Assembly: GCA_027186245.1 (NCBI GenBank)
Contig: CP114483.1
Span: forward strand, 9,010,220-9,074,219
Direction: 5' to 3'
From: Coriaria nepalensis
Taxonomy: Eukaryota; Streptophyta; Magnoliopsida; Cucurbitales; Coriariaceae
DNA: 64,000 nt
Made by a program: the position numbers and the translations under genes. Under the pieces are notes generated by a model. That model was not told where the DNA came from, did no database searches, and saw only the letters and a program-made list of their open reading frames with translations. Below are positions 22,159 to 35,061 of this stretch, piece after piece; the stretch's first letter is position 1, and each line of letters begins with the position of its first letter.

Positions 22159-23975
22159 TGATTTTAAGGCTAAACAAATGCATTGTTGCCTTCAATAGAT
22201 CAACTTCAAGTTATGCACGAAAGTAATGTTTAAAGTGCGAATTTCGTTTGAAGTGATTTAGAATGATTTAATGACTGAAAGAGACGCAAGTATACGACTT
22301 TAAGGCTAAAAAAATGCATAGTTGCCTTTAATAGATCATTTGCAGGTTATGCATGAAAGTCGTTTTTTAAATGCAAAAATAGAATTAGTTCGACGTGCTT
22401 TCAAATAATTTAACGATATGAAAAGACTGAATGATATGCTTTTTAAGGCTAAAATAATGCATTGTTGTCTGCAATAGAATAATTGGAAGTTATGGAAGAA
22501 AATCTTGGTTGAAGGGCGAAAATCGAATTCGTTTGAATTAATTTAGAATGATGTAATCACTACAAGAGACTCCATGACATGATTTTAAGGCTAAACAAAT
22601 GCATTGTTGCCTTCAATAGATCAACTGCAAGTTATGCACGAAAGTAATGTTTAAAGTGCGAATTTCGTTTGAAGTGATTTAGAATGATTTAATGACTGAA
22701 AGAGACGCAAGTATACGACTTTAAGGCTGAAAAAATGCATAGTTGCCTTCAATAGATCATTTGCAGGTTATGCGTGAACGTCGTTTTTTAAAGGCAAAAA
22801 TAGAATTGGTTCGATGTGCTTTCAAATAATTTAATGATATGGAAAGACTGAATGATATGCATTTTCAGGCAAAAATAATGCATTGTTGTCTGCAATAGAT
22901 TAATTGCAAGTTATGTAAGAAAATCTGTTTTGAAGGGCGAAAATTGAATTCGTTTGAATTTATTTAGAATGATTTAATCACTACAAGAGACTCAATGACA
23001 TGATTTTAAGGCTAAACAAATGCATTGTTGCCTTTAATAGATCAACTGCAAGTTATGCACGAAAGTAATGTTTAAAGTGCGAATTTCGTTTGAAGTGATT
23101 TAGAATGATTTAATGACTGAAAGAGACGCAGGTATACGACTTTAAGGCTAAAAAAATGCATTGTTGCCTTCAATAGATCAACTGCAAGTTATGCACGAAA
23201 GTAATGTTTAAAGTGCGAATTTCGTTTGAAGTGATTTAGAATGATTTAATGACTGAAGGAGACGCAGGTATACGACTTTAAGGCTAAAAAAATGCATAGT
23301 TGCCCTCAATAGATCATTTGCAGGTTATGCATGACGTTTTTTAAATGCAAAAATAGAATTGGTTCGATGTGCTTTCAAATAATTTAACGATATGAAAAGA
23401 CTGAAGGATATGCTTTTTAAGGCTAAAATAATGCATTGTTGTCTGCAATAGAATAATTGGAAGTTATGTAAGAAAATCATGTTTGAAGGGCGAAAATTGA
23501 ATTCGTTTGAATTTATTTAGATTGATTTAATCACTACAAGAGACTCAATGACATGATTTCAAGGCTAAACAATTGCATTGTTGCCTTCAATAGATCAACT
23601 TCAAGTTATGCATGAAAGTAATGTTTAAAGTGCGAATTTCATTTGAAGTGAATTAGAATGATTTAATGACTGAAAGAGACGCAAGTATACGACTTTAAGG
23701 CTAAAAAAATGCATAGTTGCCTTTAATAGATCATTTGCAGGTTATGCATGAAAGTTTTTTTTTTAAATGCAAAAATAGAATTGGTTCGACGTGCTTTCAA
23801 ATAATTTAACGATATGAAAAGACTGAATGATATGCTTTTTAAGGCTAAAATAGAGCATTGTTGTCCGCAATAGATTAATTGCAAGTTATGTAAGAAAATC
23901 ATGTTTGAAGGGCGAAAATTGAATTCGTTTGAATTTATTTAGATTGATTTAATCACTACAAGAGACTCAATGACA
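22159..23975 (+). repeat. Block duplicated 11,086 bases downstream, left copy
   Basis: Four successive units (22159 ordinary, 22580 D type, 23001 four-monomer, 23554) are matched by 33245, 33666, 34087 and 34640, each at an offset of 11,086 bases. Decisive shared marks are the 4-base deletion giving GCATGACGTTTT in B (junction near 23334), CTGAAGGATATG, AACAATTGC, and ATTTCATTTGAAGTGAATTAG in the unit at 23554. Confidence 0.87.
23001..23553 (+). repeat. Four-monomer unit with 4-base deletion (553 bases)
   Basis: Structure A-A'-B-C with monomers starting at 23001, 23137 and 23273 for A, A' and B. The length is 557 minus 4, explained by the change of GCATGAAAGTCG to GCATGACG in B. A' starts CGACTTTAAGGCTAAAAAAA, like B, and turns into A at CATTGTTGCC. 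Confidence 0.9.
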
Positions 23976-24397
23976 TGATTTTAAGGCTAAACAAATGCAT
24001 TGTTGCCTTCAATAGATCAACTTCAAGTTATGCACGAAAGTAATGTTTAAAGTGCGAATTTCGTTTGAAGTGATTTAGAATGATTTAATGACTAAAAGAG
24101 ACGCAAGTATACGACTTTAAGGCTAAAAAAATGCATAGTTGCCTTTAATAGATCATTTGCAGGTTATGCATGAAAGTTTTTTTTTTAAATGCAAAAATAG
24201 AATTGGTTCGACGTGCTATCAAATAATTTAACGATATGAAAAGACTGAATTATATGCTTTTTAAGGCTAAAATAGAGCATTGTTGTCCGCAATAGATTAA
24301 TTGCAAGTTATGTAAGAAAATCATGTTTGAAGGGCGAAAATTGAATTCGTTTGAATTTATTTAGATTGATTTAATCACTACAAGAGACTCAATGACA

Positions 24398-25239
24398 TGA
24401 TTTTAAGGCTAAACAAATGCATTGTTGCCTTCAATAGATCAACTTCAAGTTATGCACGAAAGTAATGTTTAAAGTGCGAATTTCGTTTGAAGTGATTTAG
24501 AATGATTTAATGACTGAAAGAGACGCAAGTATACGACTTTAAGGCTAAAAAAATGCATAGTTGCCTTTAATAGATCATTTGCAGGTTATGCATGAAAGTC
24601 GCTTTTTAAATGCAAAAATAGAATTGGTTCGACGTGCTTTCAAATAATTTAACGATATGAAAAGACTGAATGATATGCTTTTTAAGTCTAAAATAATGCA
24701 TTGTTGTCTGCAATAGAATAATTGGAAGTTATGGAAGAAAATCTTGGTTGAAGGGCGAAAATCGAATTCGTTTGAATTAATTTAGAATGATGTAATCACT
24801 ACAAGAGACTCCATGACATGATTTTAAGGCTAAACAAATGCATTGTTGCCTTCAATAGATCAACTGCAAGTTATGCACGAAAGTAATGTTGAAAGTGCGA
24901 ATTTCGTTTGAAGTGATTTAGAATGATTTAATGACTGAAAGAGACGCAAGTATACGACTTTAAGGCTAAAAAAATGCATAGTTGCCTTTAATAGATCATT
25001 TGGAGGTTATGCATGAAAGTCGTTTTTTAAATGCAAAAATTGAATTGGTTCGACGTGCTTTCAAATAATTTAACAATATGAAAAGACTAAATGATATGCT
25101 TTTTAAGGCTAAAATAGAGCATTGTTGTCTGCAATAGATTAATTGCAAGTTATGTAAGAAAATCATGATTGAAGGGCGAAAATTGAATTCGTTTGAATTT
25201 ATTTAGATTGATTTAATCACTACAAGAGACTCAATGACA
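24398..25239 (+). repeat. Two-unit block repeated 1685 bases downstream
   Basis: Units 24398 and 24819 match 26083 and 26504. Shared private marks are TTTTTAAGTCTAAAATAATG in C of the first unit, the C1 tail with GAATGATGTAATC and GACTCCATGACA, and AATGTTGAAAGTGCG in A of the second. The spacing equals four units, marking a 4-unit higher-order repeat. Confidence 0.78.
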
Positions 25240-26082
25240 TGATTTTAAGGCTAAACAAATGCATTGTTGCCTTCAATACATCAACTTCAAGTTATGCACG
25301 AAAGTAATGTTTAAAGTGCGAATTTCGTTTGAAGTGATTTAGAATGATTTAATGACTGAAAGAGACGCAAGTATACGACTTTAAGGCTAAAAAAATGCAT
25401 AGTTGCCTTTAATAGATCATTTGTAGGTTATGCATGAAAGTCGTTTTTTAAATGCAAAAATTGAATTGGTTCGACGTGCTTTCAAATAATTTAACGATAT
25501 GAAAAGACTAAATGATATGCTTTTTAAGGCTAAAATAGAGCATTGTTGTCTGCAATAGATTAATTGCAAGTTATGTAAGAAAATCATGTTTGAAGGGCGA
25601 AAATTGAATTCGTTTGAATTTATTTAGATTGATTTAATCACTACAAGAGACTCAATGACATGATTTTAAGGCTAAACAAATGCATTGTTGCCTTCAATAG
25701 ATCAACTTCAAGTTATGCACGAAAGTAATGTTTAAAGTGCGAATTTCGTTTGAAGTGATTTAGAATGATTTAATGACTGAAAGAGACGCACGTATACGAC
25801 TTTAAGGCTAAAAAAATGCATAGTTGCCTTTAATAGATCATTTGCAGGTTATGCAGGAAAGTTTTTTTTTTAAATGCAAAAATAGAATTGGTTCGACGTG
25901 CTTTCAAATAATTTAACGATATGAAAAGACTGAATGATATGCTTTTTAAGGCTAAAATAGAGCATTGTTGTCCGCAATAGATTAATTGCAAGTTATGTAA
26001 GAAAATCATGTTTGAAGGGCGAAAATTGAATTCGTTTGAATTTATTTAGATTGATTTAATCACTACAAGAGACTCAATGACA

Positions 26083-26924
26083 TGATTTTAAGGCTAAACA
26101 AATGCATTGTTGCCTTCAATAGATCAACTTCAAGTTATGCACGAAAGTAATGTTTAAAGTGCGAATTTCGTTTGAAGTGATTTAGAATGATTTAATGAGT
26201 GAAAGAGACGCAAGTATACGACTTTAAGGCTAAAAAAATGCATAGTTGCCTTTAATAGATCATTTGCAGGTTATGCATGAAAGTCGTTTTTTAAATGCAA
26301 AAATAGAATTGGTTCGACGTGCTTTCAAATAATTTAACGATATGAAAAGACTGAATGATATGCTTTTTAAGTCTAAAATAATGCATTGTTGTCTGCAATA
26401 GAATAATTGGAAGTTATGGAAGAAAATCTTGGTTGAAGGGCGAAAATCGAATTCGTTTGAATTAATTTAGAATGATGTAATCACTACAAGAGACTCCATG
26501 ACATGATTTTAAGGCTAAACAAATGCATTGTTGCCTTCAATAGATCAACTGCAAGTTATGCACGAAAGTAATGTTGAAAGTGCGAATTTCGTTTGAAGTG
26601 ATTTAGAATGATTTAATGACTGAAAGAGACGCAAGTATACGACCTTAAGGCTAAAAAAATGCATAGTTGCCTTTAATAGATCATTTGTAGGTTATGCATG
26701 AAAGTCGTTTTTTAAATGCAAAAATTGAATTGGTTCGACGTGCTTGCAAATAATTTAACGATATGAAAAGACTAAATGATGTGCTTTTTAAGGCTAAAAT
26801 AGAGCATTGTTGTCTGCAATAGATTAATTGCAAGTTATGTAAGAAAATCATGTTTGAAGGGCGAAAATTGAATTCGTTTGAATTTATTTAGATTGATTTA
26901 ATCACTACAAGAGACTCAATGACA
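26083..26924 (+). repeat. Second copy of the two-unit block from 24398
   Basis: Partner of the block at 24398-25239, with the same AAGTCTAAAATAATG and ATGTTGAAAG marks. Private differences include TGAGTGAAAG near 26197, CGACCTTAAGG near 26641, GCTTGCAAAT and GATGTGCTTTT in the second unit. Confidence 0.77.
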
Positions 26925-29031
26925 TGATTTTAAGGCTAAACAAATGCATTGTTGCCCTCAATAGATCAACTTCAAGTTATGCACGAAAGTAATGTTTAAA
27001 GTGCGAATTTCGTTTGAAGTGATTTAGAATGATTTAATGACTGAAAGAGACGCAAGTATACGACTTTAAGGCTATAAAAATGCATAGTTGCTTTTAATAG
27101 ATCATTTGCAGGTTATGCATGAAAGTCGTTTTTTAAATGCAAAAATAGAATTGGTTCGACGTGCTTTCAAATAATTTAACGATATGAAAAGACTGAATGA
27201 TATGCTTTTTAAGGCTAAAATAATGCATTGTTGTCTGCAATAGAATAATTGGAACTTATGTAAGAAAATCATGTTTGAAGGGCGAAAATTGAATTTGTTT
27301 GAATTTATTTAGATTGATTTAATCACTACAAAAGACTCAATGACATGATTTTAAGGCTAAACAAATGCATTGTTGCCTTCAATAGATCAACTTCAAGTTA
27401 TGCACGAAAGTAATGTTTAAAGTGCGAATTTCGTTTGAAGTGATTTAGAATGATTTAATGACTGAAAGAGACGCAAGTATACGACTTTAAGGGTAAAAAA
27501 ATGCATAGTTGCCTTTAATAGATCATTTGCAGGTTATGCACGAAAGTTTTTTTTTTAAATGCAAAAATAGAATTGGTTCGACGTGCTTTCAAATAATTTA
27601 ACGATATGAAAAGACTGAATGATATGCTTTTTAAGGCTAAAATAGAGCATTGTTGTCTGCAATAGATTAATTGCAAGTTATGTAAGAAAATCATGTTTGA
27701 AGGGCGAAAATTGAATTCGTTTGAATTTATTTAGATTGATTTAATCACTACAAGAGACTCAATGACATGATTTTAAGGCTAAACAAATGCATTGTTACCT
27801 TCAATAGATCAACTTCAAGTTATGCACGAAAGTAATGTTTAAAGTGCGAATTTCGTTTGAAGTGATTTAGAATGATTTAATGACTGAAAGAGACGCAAGT
27901 ATACGACTTTAAGGCTAAAAAAATGCATAGTTGCCTTTAATAGATCATTTGCAGGTTATGCATGAAAGTTTTTTTTTTAAATGCAAAAATAGAATTGGTT
28001 CGACGTGCTTTCAAATAATTTAACGATATGAAAAGACTGAATGATATGCTTTTTAAGGCTAAAATAGAGCATTGTTGTCCGCAATAGATTAATTGCAAGT
28101 TATGTAAGAAAATCATGTTTGAAGGGCGAAAATTGAATTCGTTTGAATTTATTTAGATTGATTTAATCACTACAAGAGACTCAATGACATGATTTTAAGG
28201 CTAAACAAATGCATTGTTGCCTTCAATAGATCAACTTCAAGTTATGCACGAAAGTAATGTTTAAAGTGCGAATTTCGTTTGAAGTGATTTAGAATGATTT
28301 AATGACTGAAAGAGACGCAAGTATACGACTTTAAGGCTAAAAAAATGCATAGTTGCTTTTAATAGATCATTTGCAGGTTATGCATGAAAGTCGTTTTTTA
28401 AATGCAAAAATAGAATTGGTTCAACGTGCTTTCAAATAATTTAACGATATGAAAAGACTGAATGATATGCTTTTTAAGGCTAAAATAATGCATTGTTGTC
28501 TGCAATAGAATAATTGGAAGTTATGTAAGAAAATCATGTTTGAAGGGCGAAAATTGAATTCGTTTGAATTTATTTAGATTGATTTAATCACTACAAGAGA
28601 CTCAATGACATGATTTTAAGGCTAAACAAATGCATTGTTGCCTTCAGTAGATCAACTTCAAGTTATGCACGAAAGTAATGTTTAAAGTGCGAATTTCGTT
28701 TGAAGTGATTTAGAATGATTTAATGACTGAAAGAGACGCAAGTATACGACTTTAAGGCTAAAAAAATGCATAGTTGCCTTTAATAGATCATTTGTAGGTT
28801 ATGCCTGAAAGTCGTTTTTTAAATGCAAAAATAGAATTGGTTCGACGTGCTTTCAAATAATTTAACGATATGAAAAGACTGAATGATATGGTTTTTAAGG
28901 CTAAAATAATGCATTGTTGTCTGCAATAGAATAATTGGAAGTTATGGAAGAAAATCTTGGTTGAACGGCGAAAATCGAATTCGTTTGAATTAATTTAGAA
29001 TGATGTAATCACTACAAGAGACTCCATGACA

Positions 29032-29452
29032 TGATTTTAAGGCTAAACAAATGCATTGTTGCCTTCAATAGATCAACTGCAAGTTATGCACGAAAGTAAT
29101 GTTTAAAGTGCGAATTTCGTTTGAAGTGATTTAGAATGATTTAATGACTGAAAGAGACGCAAGTATACGACTTTAAGGCTGAAAAAATGCATAGTTGCCT
29201 TCAATAGATCATTTGCAGGTTATGCATGAACGTCGTTTTTTAAAGGCAAAAATAGAATTGGTTCGATGTGCTTTCAAATAATTTAATGATATGGAAAGAC
29301 TGAATGATATGCATTTTCAGGCAAAAATAATGCATTGTTGTCTGCAATAGATTAATTGCAAGTTATGTAAGAAAATCTGTTTTGGAGGGCGAAAATTGAA
29401 TTCATTTGAATTTATTTAGAATGATTTAATCACTACAAGAGACTCAATGACA
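29032..29452 (+). repeat. D-type trimer in zone 3
   Basis: Isolated D-type unit (GGCAAAAATAG, GATATGGAAAG, ATGCATTTTCAGGC) with a zone-1-like CTGCAAG A monomer and a private TTTTGGAGGGCG in C. It is preceded by a C1 monomer with GATGTAATC and GACTCCATG, as are the D units at 19075, 22580 and 33666. Confidence 0.84.
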
Positions 29453-30294
29453 TGATTTTAAGGCTAAACAAATGCATTGTTGCCTTCAATAGATCAACTT
29501 CAAGTTATGCACGAAAGTAATGTTTAAAGTGCGAATTTCGTTTGAAGTGATTTAGAATGATTTAATGACCGAAAGAGACGCAAGTATACGACTTTAAGGC
29601 TAAAAAAATGCATAGTTGCCTTTAATAGATCATTTGCAGGTTATGCATGAAAGTCGTTTTTTAAAGGCAAAAATAGAATTGGTTCGACGTGCTTTCAAAT
29701 AATTTAACGATATGAAAAGACTGAATGATATACTTTTTAAGGCTAAAATAATGCATTGTTGTCTGCAATAGAATAATTGGAAATTATGTAAGAAAATCAT
29801 GTTTGAAGGGCGAAAATTGAATTCGTTTGAATTTATTTAGATTGATTTAATCACTACAAGAGACTCAATGACATGATTTTAAGGCTAAACAAATGCATTG
29901 TTGCCTTCAATAGATCAACTTCAAGTTATGCACGAAAGTAATGTTTAAAGTGCGAATTTCGTTTGAAGTGATTTAGAATGATTTAATGACCGAAAGAGAC
30001 GCAAGTATACGACTTTAAGGCTAAAAAAATGCATAGTTGCCTTTAATAGATCATTTGCAGGTTATGCATGAAAGTCGTTTTTTAAAGGCAAAAATAGAAT
30101 TGGTTCGACGTGCTTTCAAATAATTTAACGATATGAAAAGACTGAATGATATACTTTTTAAGGCTAAAATAATGCATTGTTGTCTGCAATAGAATAATTG
30201 GAAGTTATGTAAGAAAATCATGTTTGAAGGGCGAAAATTGAATTCGTTTGAATTTATTTAGATTGATTTAATCACTACAAGAGACTCAATGACA
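29453..30294 (+). repeat. Adjacent near-identical twin units
   Basis: Two consecutive trimers share otherwise rare marks: GACCGAAAGAG in A, TTTTTTAAAGGC in B followed by the ordinary TCGACG block, and GATATACTTTTT at the start of C. The only clear difference I saw is GGAAATTATG versus GGAAGTTATG in C. B appears to be a chimera of D (AAAGGC) and the standard form. The pair is a strong candidate for a very recent single-unit tandem duplication. Confidence 0.83.
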
Positions 30295-31558
30295 TGATTT
30301 TAAGGCTAAACAAATGCATTGTTGCCTTCAATAGATCAACTTCAAGTTATGCACGAAAGTAATGTTGAAAGTGCGAATTTCGTTTGAAGTGATTTAGAAT
30401 GATTTAATGACTGAAAGAGACGCAAGTATACGACTTTAAGGCTAAAAAAATGCATAGTTGCCTTTAATAGATCATTTGCAGGTTACGCATGAAAGTCATT
30501 TTTTAAATGCAAAAATAGAATTAGTTCGACGTGCTTTCAAATAATTTAACGATATGAAAAGACTGAATGATATGCTTTTTAAGGCTAAAATAGAGCATTG
30601 TTGTCCGCAATAGATTAATTGCAAGTTATGTAAGAAAATCATGTTTGAAGGGCGAAAATTGAATTCGTTTGAATTTATTTAGATTGATTTAATCACTACA
30701 AGAGACTCAATGACATGATTTTAAGGCTAAACAAATGCATTGTTGCCTTCAATAGATCAACTTCAAGTTATGCACGAAAGTAATGTTGAAAGTGCGAATT
30801 TCGTTTGAAGTGATTTAGAATGATTTAATGACTGAAAGAGACGCAAGTATACGACTTTAAGGCTTAAAAAATGCATAGTTGCCTTTAATAGATCATTTGT
30901 AGGTTATGCATGAAAGTCATTTTTTAAATGCAAAAATAGAATTGGTTCGACGTACTTTCAAATAATTTAACGATATGAAAAGACTGAATGATATGCTTTT
31001 TAAGGCTAAAATAGAGCATTGTTGTCTGCAATAGATTAATTGCAAGTTATGTAAGAAAATCATGTTTGAAGGGCGAAAATTGAATTCGTTTGAATTTATT
31101 TAGATTGATTTAATCACTACAAGAGACTCAATGACATTATTTTAAGGCTAAACAAATGCATTGTTGCCTTCAATAGATCAACTTCAAGTTATGCACGAAA
31201 GTAATGTTTAAAGTGCGAATTTCGTTTGAAGTGATTTAGAATGATTTAATGACTGAAAGAGACGCAAGTATACGACTTTAAGGCTAAAAAAATGCATAGT
31301 TGCCTTTAATAGATCATTTGCAGGTTATGCATGAAAGTTTTTTTTTTAAATGCAAAAATAGAATTGGTTCGACGTGCTTTCAAATAATTTAACGATATGA
31401 AAAGACTGAATGATATGCTTTTTAAGGCTAAAATAGAGAATTGTTGTCCGCAATAGATTAATTGCAAGTTATGTAAGAAAATCATGTTTGAAGGGCGAAA
31501 ATTGAATTCGTTTGAATTTATTTAGATTGATTTAATCACTACAAGAGACTCAATGACA
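30295..31558 (+). repeat. Three-unit block repeated 1686 bases downstream, copy 1
   Basis: Units 30295, 30716 and 31137 match 31981, 32402 and 32823. Shared marks are GGTTACGCATG in the first, GGCTTAAAAAATG in the second, and GACATTATTTTAAGG with AGAGAATTG in the third. One unit (31559) separates the copies, making a 4-unit higher-order repeat. Confidence 0.84.
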
Positions 31559-31980
31559 TGATTTTAAGGCTAAACAAATGCATTGTTGCCTTCAATAGAT
31601 CAACTTCAAGTTATGCACGAAAGTAATGTTTAAAGTGCGAATTTCGTTTGAAGTGATTTAGAATGATTTAATGACTGAAAGAGACGCAAGTATACGACTT
31701 TAAGGCTAAAAAAATGCATAGTTGCCTTTAATAGATCATTTGCAGGTTATGCATGAAAGTTTTTTTTTTAAATGCAAAAATAGAATTAGTTCGACGTGCT
31801 TTCAAATAATTTAACGATATGAAAAGACTGAATGATATGCTTTTTAAGGCTAAAATAGAGCATTGTTGTCCGCAATAGATTAATTGCAAGTTATGTAAGA
31901 AAATCATGTTTGAAGGGCGAAAATTGAATTCGTTTGAATTTATTTAGATTGATTTAATCACTACAAGAGACTCAATGACA

Positions 31981-33244
31981 TGATTTTAAGGCTAAACAAA
32001 TGCATTGTTGCCTTCAATAGATCAACTTCAAGTTATGCACGAAAGTAATGTTGAAAGTGCGAATTTCGTTTGAAGTGATTTAGAATGATTTAATGACTGA
32101 AAGAGACGCAAGTATACGACTTTAAGGCTAAAAAAATGCATAGTTGCCTTTAATAGATCATTTGCAGGTTACGCATGAAAGTCGTTTTTTAAATGCAAAA
32201 ATAGAATTAGTTCGACGTGCTTTCAAATAATTTAACGATATGAAAAGACTGAATGATATGCTTTTTAAGGCTAAAATAGAGCATTGTTGTCCGCAATAGA
32301 TTAATTGCAAGTTATGTAAGAAAATCATGTTTGAAGGGCGAAAATTGAATTCGTTTGAATTTATTTAGATTGATTTAATCACTACAAGAGACTCAATGAC
32401 ATGATTTTAAGGCTAAACAAATGCATTGTTGCCTTCAATAGATCAACTTCAAGTTATGCACGAAAGTAATGTTGAAAGTGCGAATTTCGTTTGAAGTGAT
32501 TTAGAATGATTTAATGACTGAAAGAGACGCAAGTATACGACTTTAAGGCTTAAAAAATGCATAGTTGCCTTTAATAGATCATTTGTAGGTTATGCATGAA
32601 AGTCATTTTTTAAATGCAAAAATAGAATTGGTTCGACGTGCTTTCAAATAATTTAACGATATGAAAAGACTGAATGATATGCTTTTTAAGGCTAAAATAG
32701 AGCATTGTTGTCTGCAATAGATTAATTGCAAGTTATGTAAGAAAATCATGTTTGAAGGGCGAAAATTGAATTCGTTTGAATTTATTTAGATTGATTTAAT
32801 CACTACAAGAGACTCAATGACATTATTTTAAGGCTAAACAAATGCATTGTTGCCTTCAATAGATCAACTTCAAGTTATGCACGAAAGTAATGTTTAAAGT
32901 GCGAATTTCGTTTGAAGTGATTTAGAATGATTTAATGACTGAAAGAGACGCAAGTATACGACTTTAAGGCTAAAAAAATGCATAGTTGCCTTTAATAGAT
33001 CATTTGCAGGTTATGCATGAAAGTTTTTTTTTTAAATGCAAAAATAGAATTGGTTCGACGTGCTTTCAAATAATTTAACGATATGAAAAGACTGAATGAT
33101 ATGCTTTTTAAGGCTAAAATAGAGAATTGTTGTCCGCAATAGATTAATTGCAAGTTATGTAAGAAAATCATGTTTGAAGGGCGAAAATTGAATTCGTTTG
33201 AATTTATTTAGATTGATTTAATCACTACAAGAGACTCAATGACA
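31981..33244 (+). repeat. Three-unit block, copy 2
   Basis: Partner of 30295-31558 at an offset of 1686. It differs at a few positions, for example AAAGTCGTTTT here versus AAAGTCATTTT in the first unit, and CGTGCTTTC here versus CGTACTTTC in the second. Confidence 0.84.
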
Positions 33245-35061
33245 TGATTTTAAGGCTAAACAAATGCATTGTTGCCTTCAATAGATCAACTTCAAGTTAT
33301 GCACGAAAGTAATGTTTAAAGTGCGAATTTCGTTTGAAGTGATTTAGAATGATTTAATGACTGAAAGAGACGCAAGTATACGACTTTAAGGCTAAAAAAA
33401 TGCATAGTTGCTTTTAATAGATCATTTGCAGGTTATGCATGAAAGTCGTTTTTTAAATGCAAAAATAGAATTGGTTCGACGTGCTTTCAAATAATTTAAC
33501 GATATGAAAAGACTGAATGATATGCTTTTTAAGGCTAAAATAATGCATTGTTGTCTGCAATAGAATAATTGGAAGTTATGGAAGAAAATCTTGGTTGAAG
33601 GGCGAAAATCGAATTAGTTTGAATTAATTTAGAATGATGTAATCACTACAAGAGACTCCATGACATGATTTTAAGGCTAAACAAATGCATTGTTGCCTTC
33701 AATAGATCAACTGCAAGTAATGCACGAAAGTAATGTTTAAAGTGCGAATTTCGTTTGAAGTGATTTAGAATGATTTAATGACTGAAAGAGACGCAAGTAT
33801 ACGACTTTAAGGCTGAAAAAATGCATAGTTGCCTTCAATAGATCATTTGCAGGTTATGCATGAACGTCGTTTTTTAAAGGCAAAAATAGAATTGGTTCGA
33901 TGTGCTTTCAAATAATTTAATGATATGGAAAGACTGAATGATATGCATTTTCAGGCAAAAATAATGCATTGTTGTCTGCAATAGATTAATTGCAAGTTAT
34001 GTAAGAAAATCTGTTTTGAAGGGCGAAAATTGAATTCGTTTGAATTTATTTAGAATGATTTAATCACTACAAGAGACTCAATGACATGATTTTAAGGCTA
34101 AACAAATGCATTGTTGCCTTCAATAGATCAACTGCAAGTTATGCACGAAAGTAATGTTTAAAGTGCGAATTTCGTTTGAAGTGATTTAGAATGATTTAAT
34201 GACTGAAAGAGACGCAGGTATACGACTTTAAGCCTAAAAAAATGCATTGTTGCCTTCAATAGATCAACTGCAAGTTATGCACGAAAGTAATGTTTAAAGT
34301 GCGAATTTCGTTTGAAGTGATTTAGAATGATTTAATGACTGAAGGAGACGCAGGTATACGACTTTAAGGCTAAAAAAATGCATAGTTGCCCTCAATAGAT
34401 CATTTGCAGGTTATGCATGACGTTTTTTAAATGCAAAAATAGAATTGGTTCGATGTGCTTTCAAATAATTTAACGATATGAAAAGACTGAAGGATATGCT
34501 TTTTAAGGCTAAAATAATGCATTGTTGTCTGCAATAGAATAATTGGAAGTTATGTAAGAAAATCATGTTTGAAGGTCGAAAATTGAATTCGTTTGAATTT
34601 ATTTAGATTGATTTAATCACTACAAGAGACTCAATGACATGATTTTAAGGCTAAACAATTGCATTGTTGCCTTCAATAGATCAACTTCAAGTTATGCATG
34701 AAAGTAATGTTTAAAGTGCGAATTTCATTTGAAGTGAATTAGAATGATTTAATGACTAAAAGAGACGCAAGTATTCGACTTTAAGGCTAAAAAAATGCAT
34801 AGTTGCCTTTAATAGATCATTTGCAGGTTATGCATGAAAGTTTTTTTTTTAAATGCAAAAATAGAATTGGTTCGACGTGCTTTCAAATAATTTAACGATA
34901 TGAAAAGACTGAATGATATGCTTTTTAAGGCTAAAATAGAGCATTGTTGTCCGCAATAGATTAATTGCAAGTTATGTAAGAAAATCATGTTTGAAGGGCG
35001 AAAATTGAATTCGTTTGAATTTATTTAGATTGATTTAATCACTACAAGAGACTCAATGACA
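33245..35061 (+). repeat. Block duplicated from 22159, right copy (offset 11,086)
   Basis: Partner of 22159-23975. It includes the D unit at 33666 and the four-monomer unit at 34087 with the same 4-base deletion. Private changes here include CGAATTAGTTTG near 33611 (loss of the GAATTC hexamer), CAAGTAATGC near 33716, TTAAGCCTAAA near 34230 and GAAGGTCG near 34571. Similarity fades in the following unit at 35062. Confidence 0.86.
34087..34639 (+). repeat. Four-monomer unit with 4-base deletion, second copy
   Basis: Same structure and length (553 bases) as 23001. Monomers start at 34087 (A), 34223 (A') and 34359 (B); the deletion junction lies near 34420. It is directly preceded by a D unit, as is 23001. 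Confidence 0.9.
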
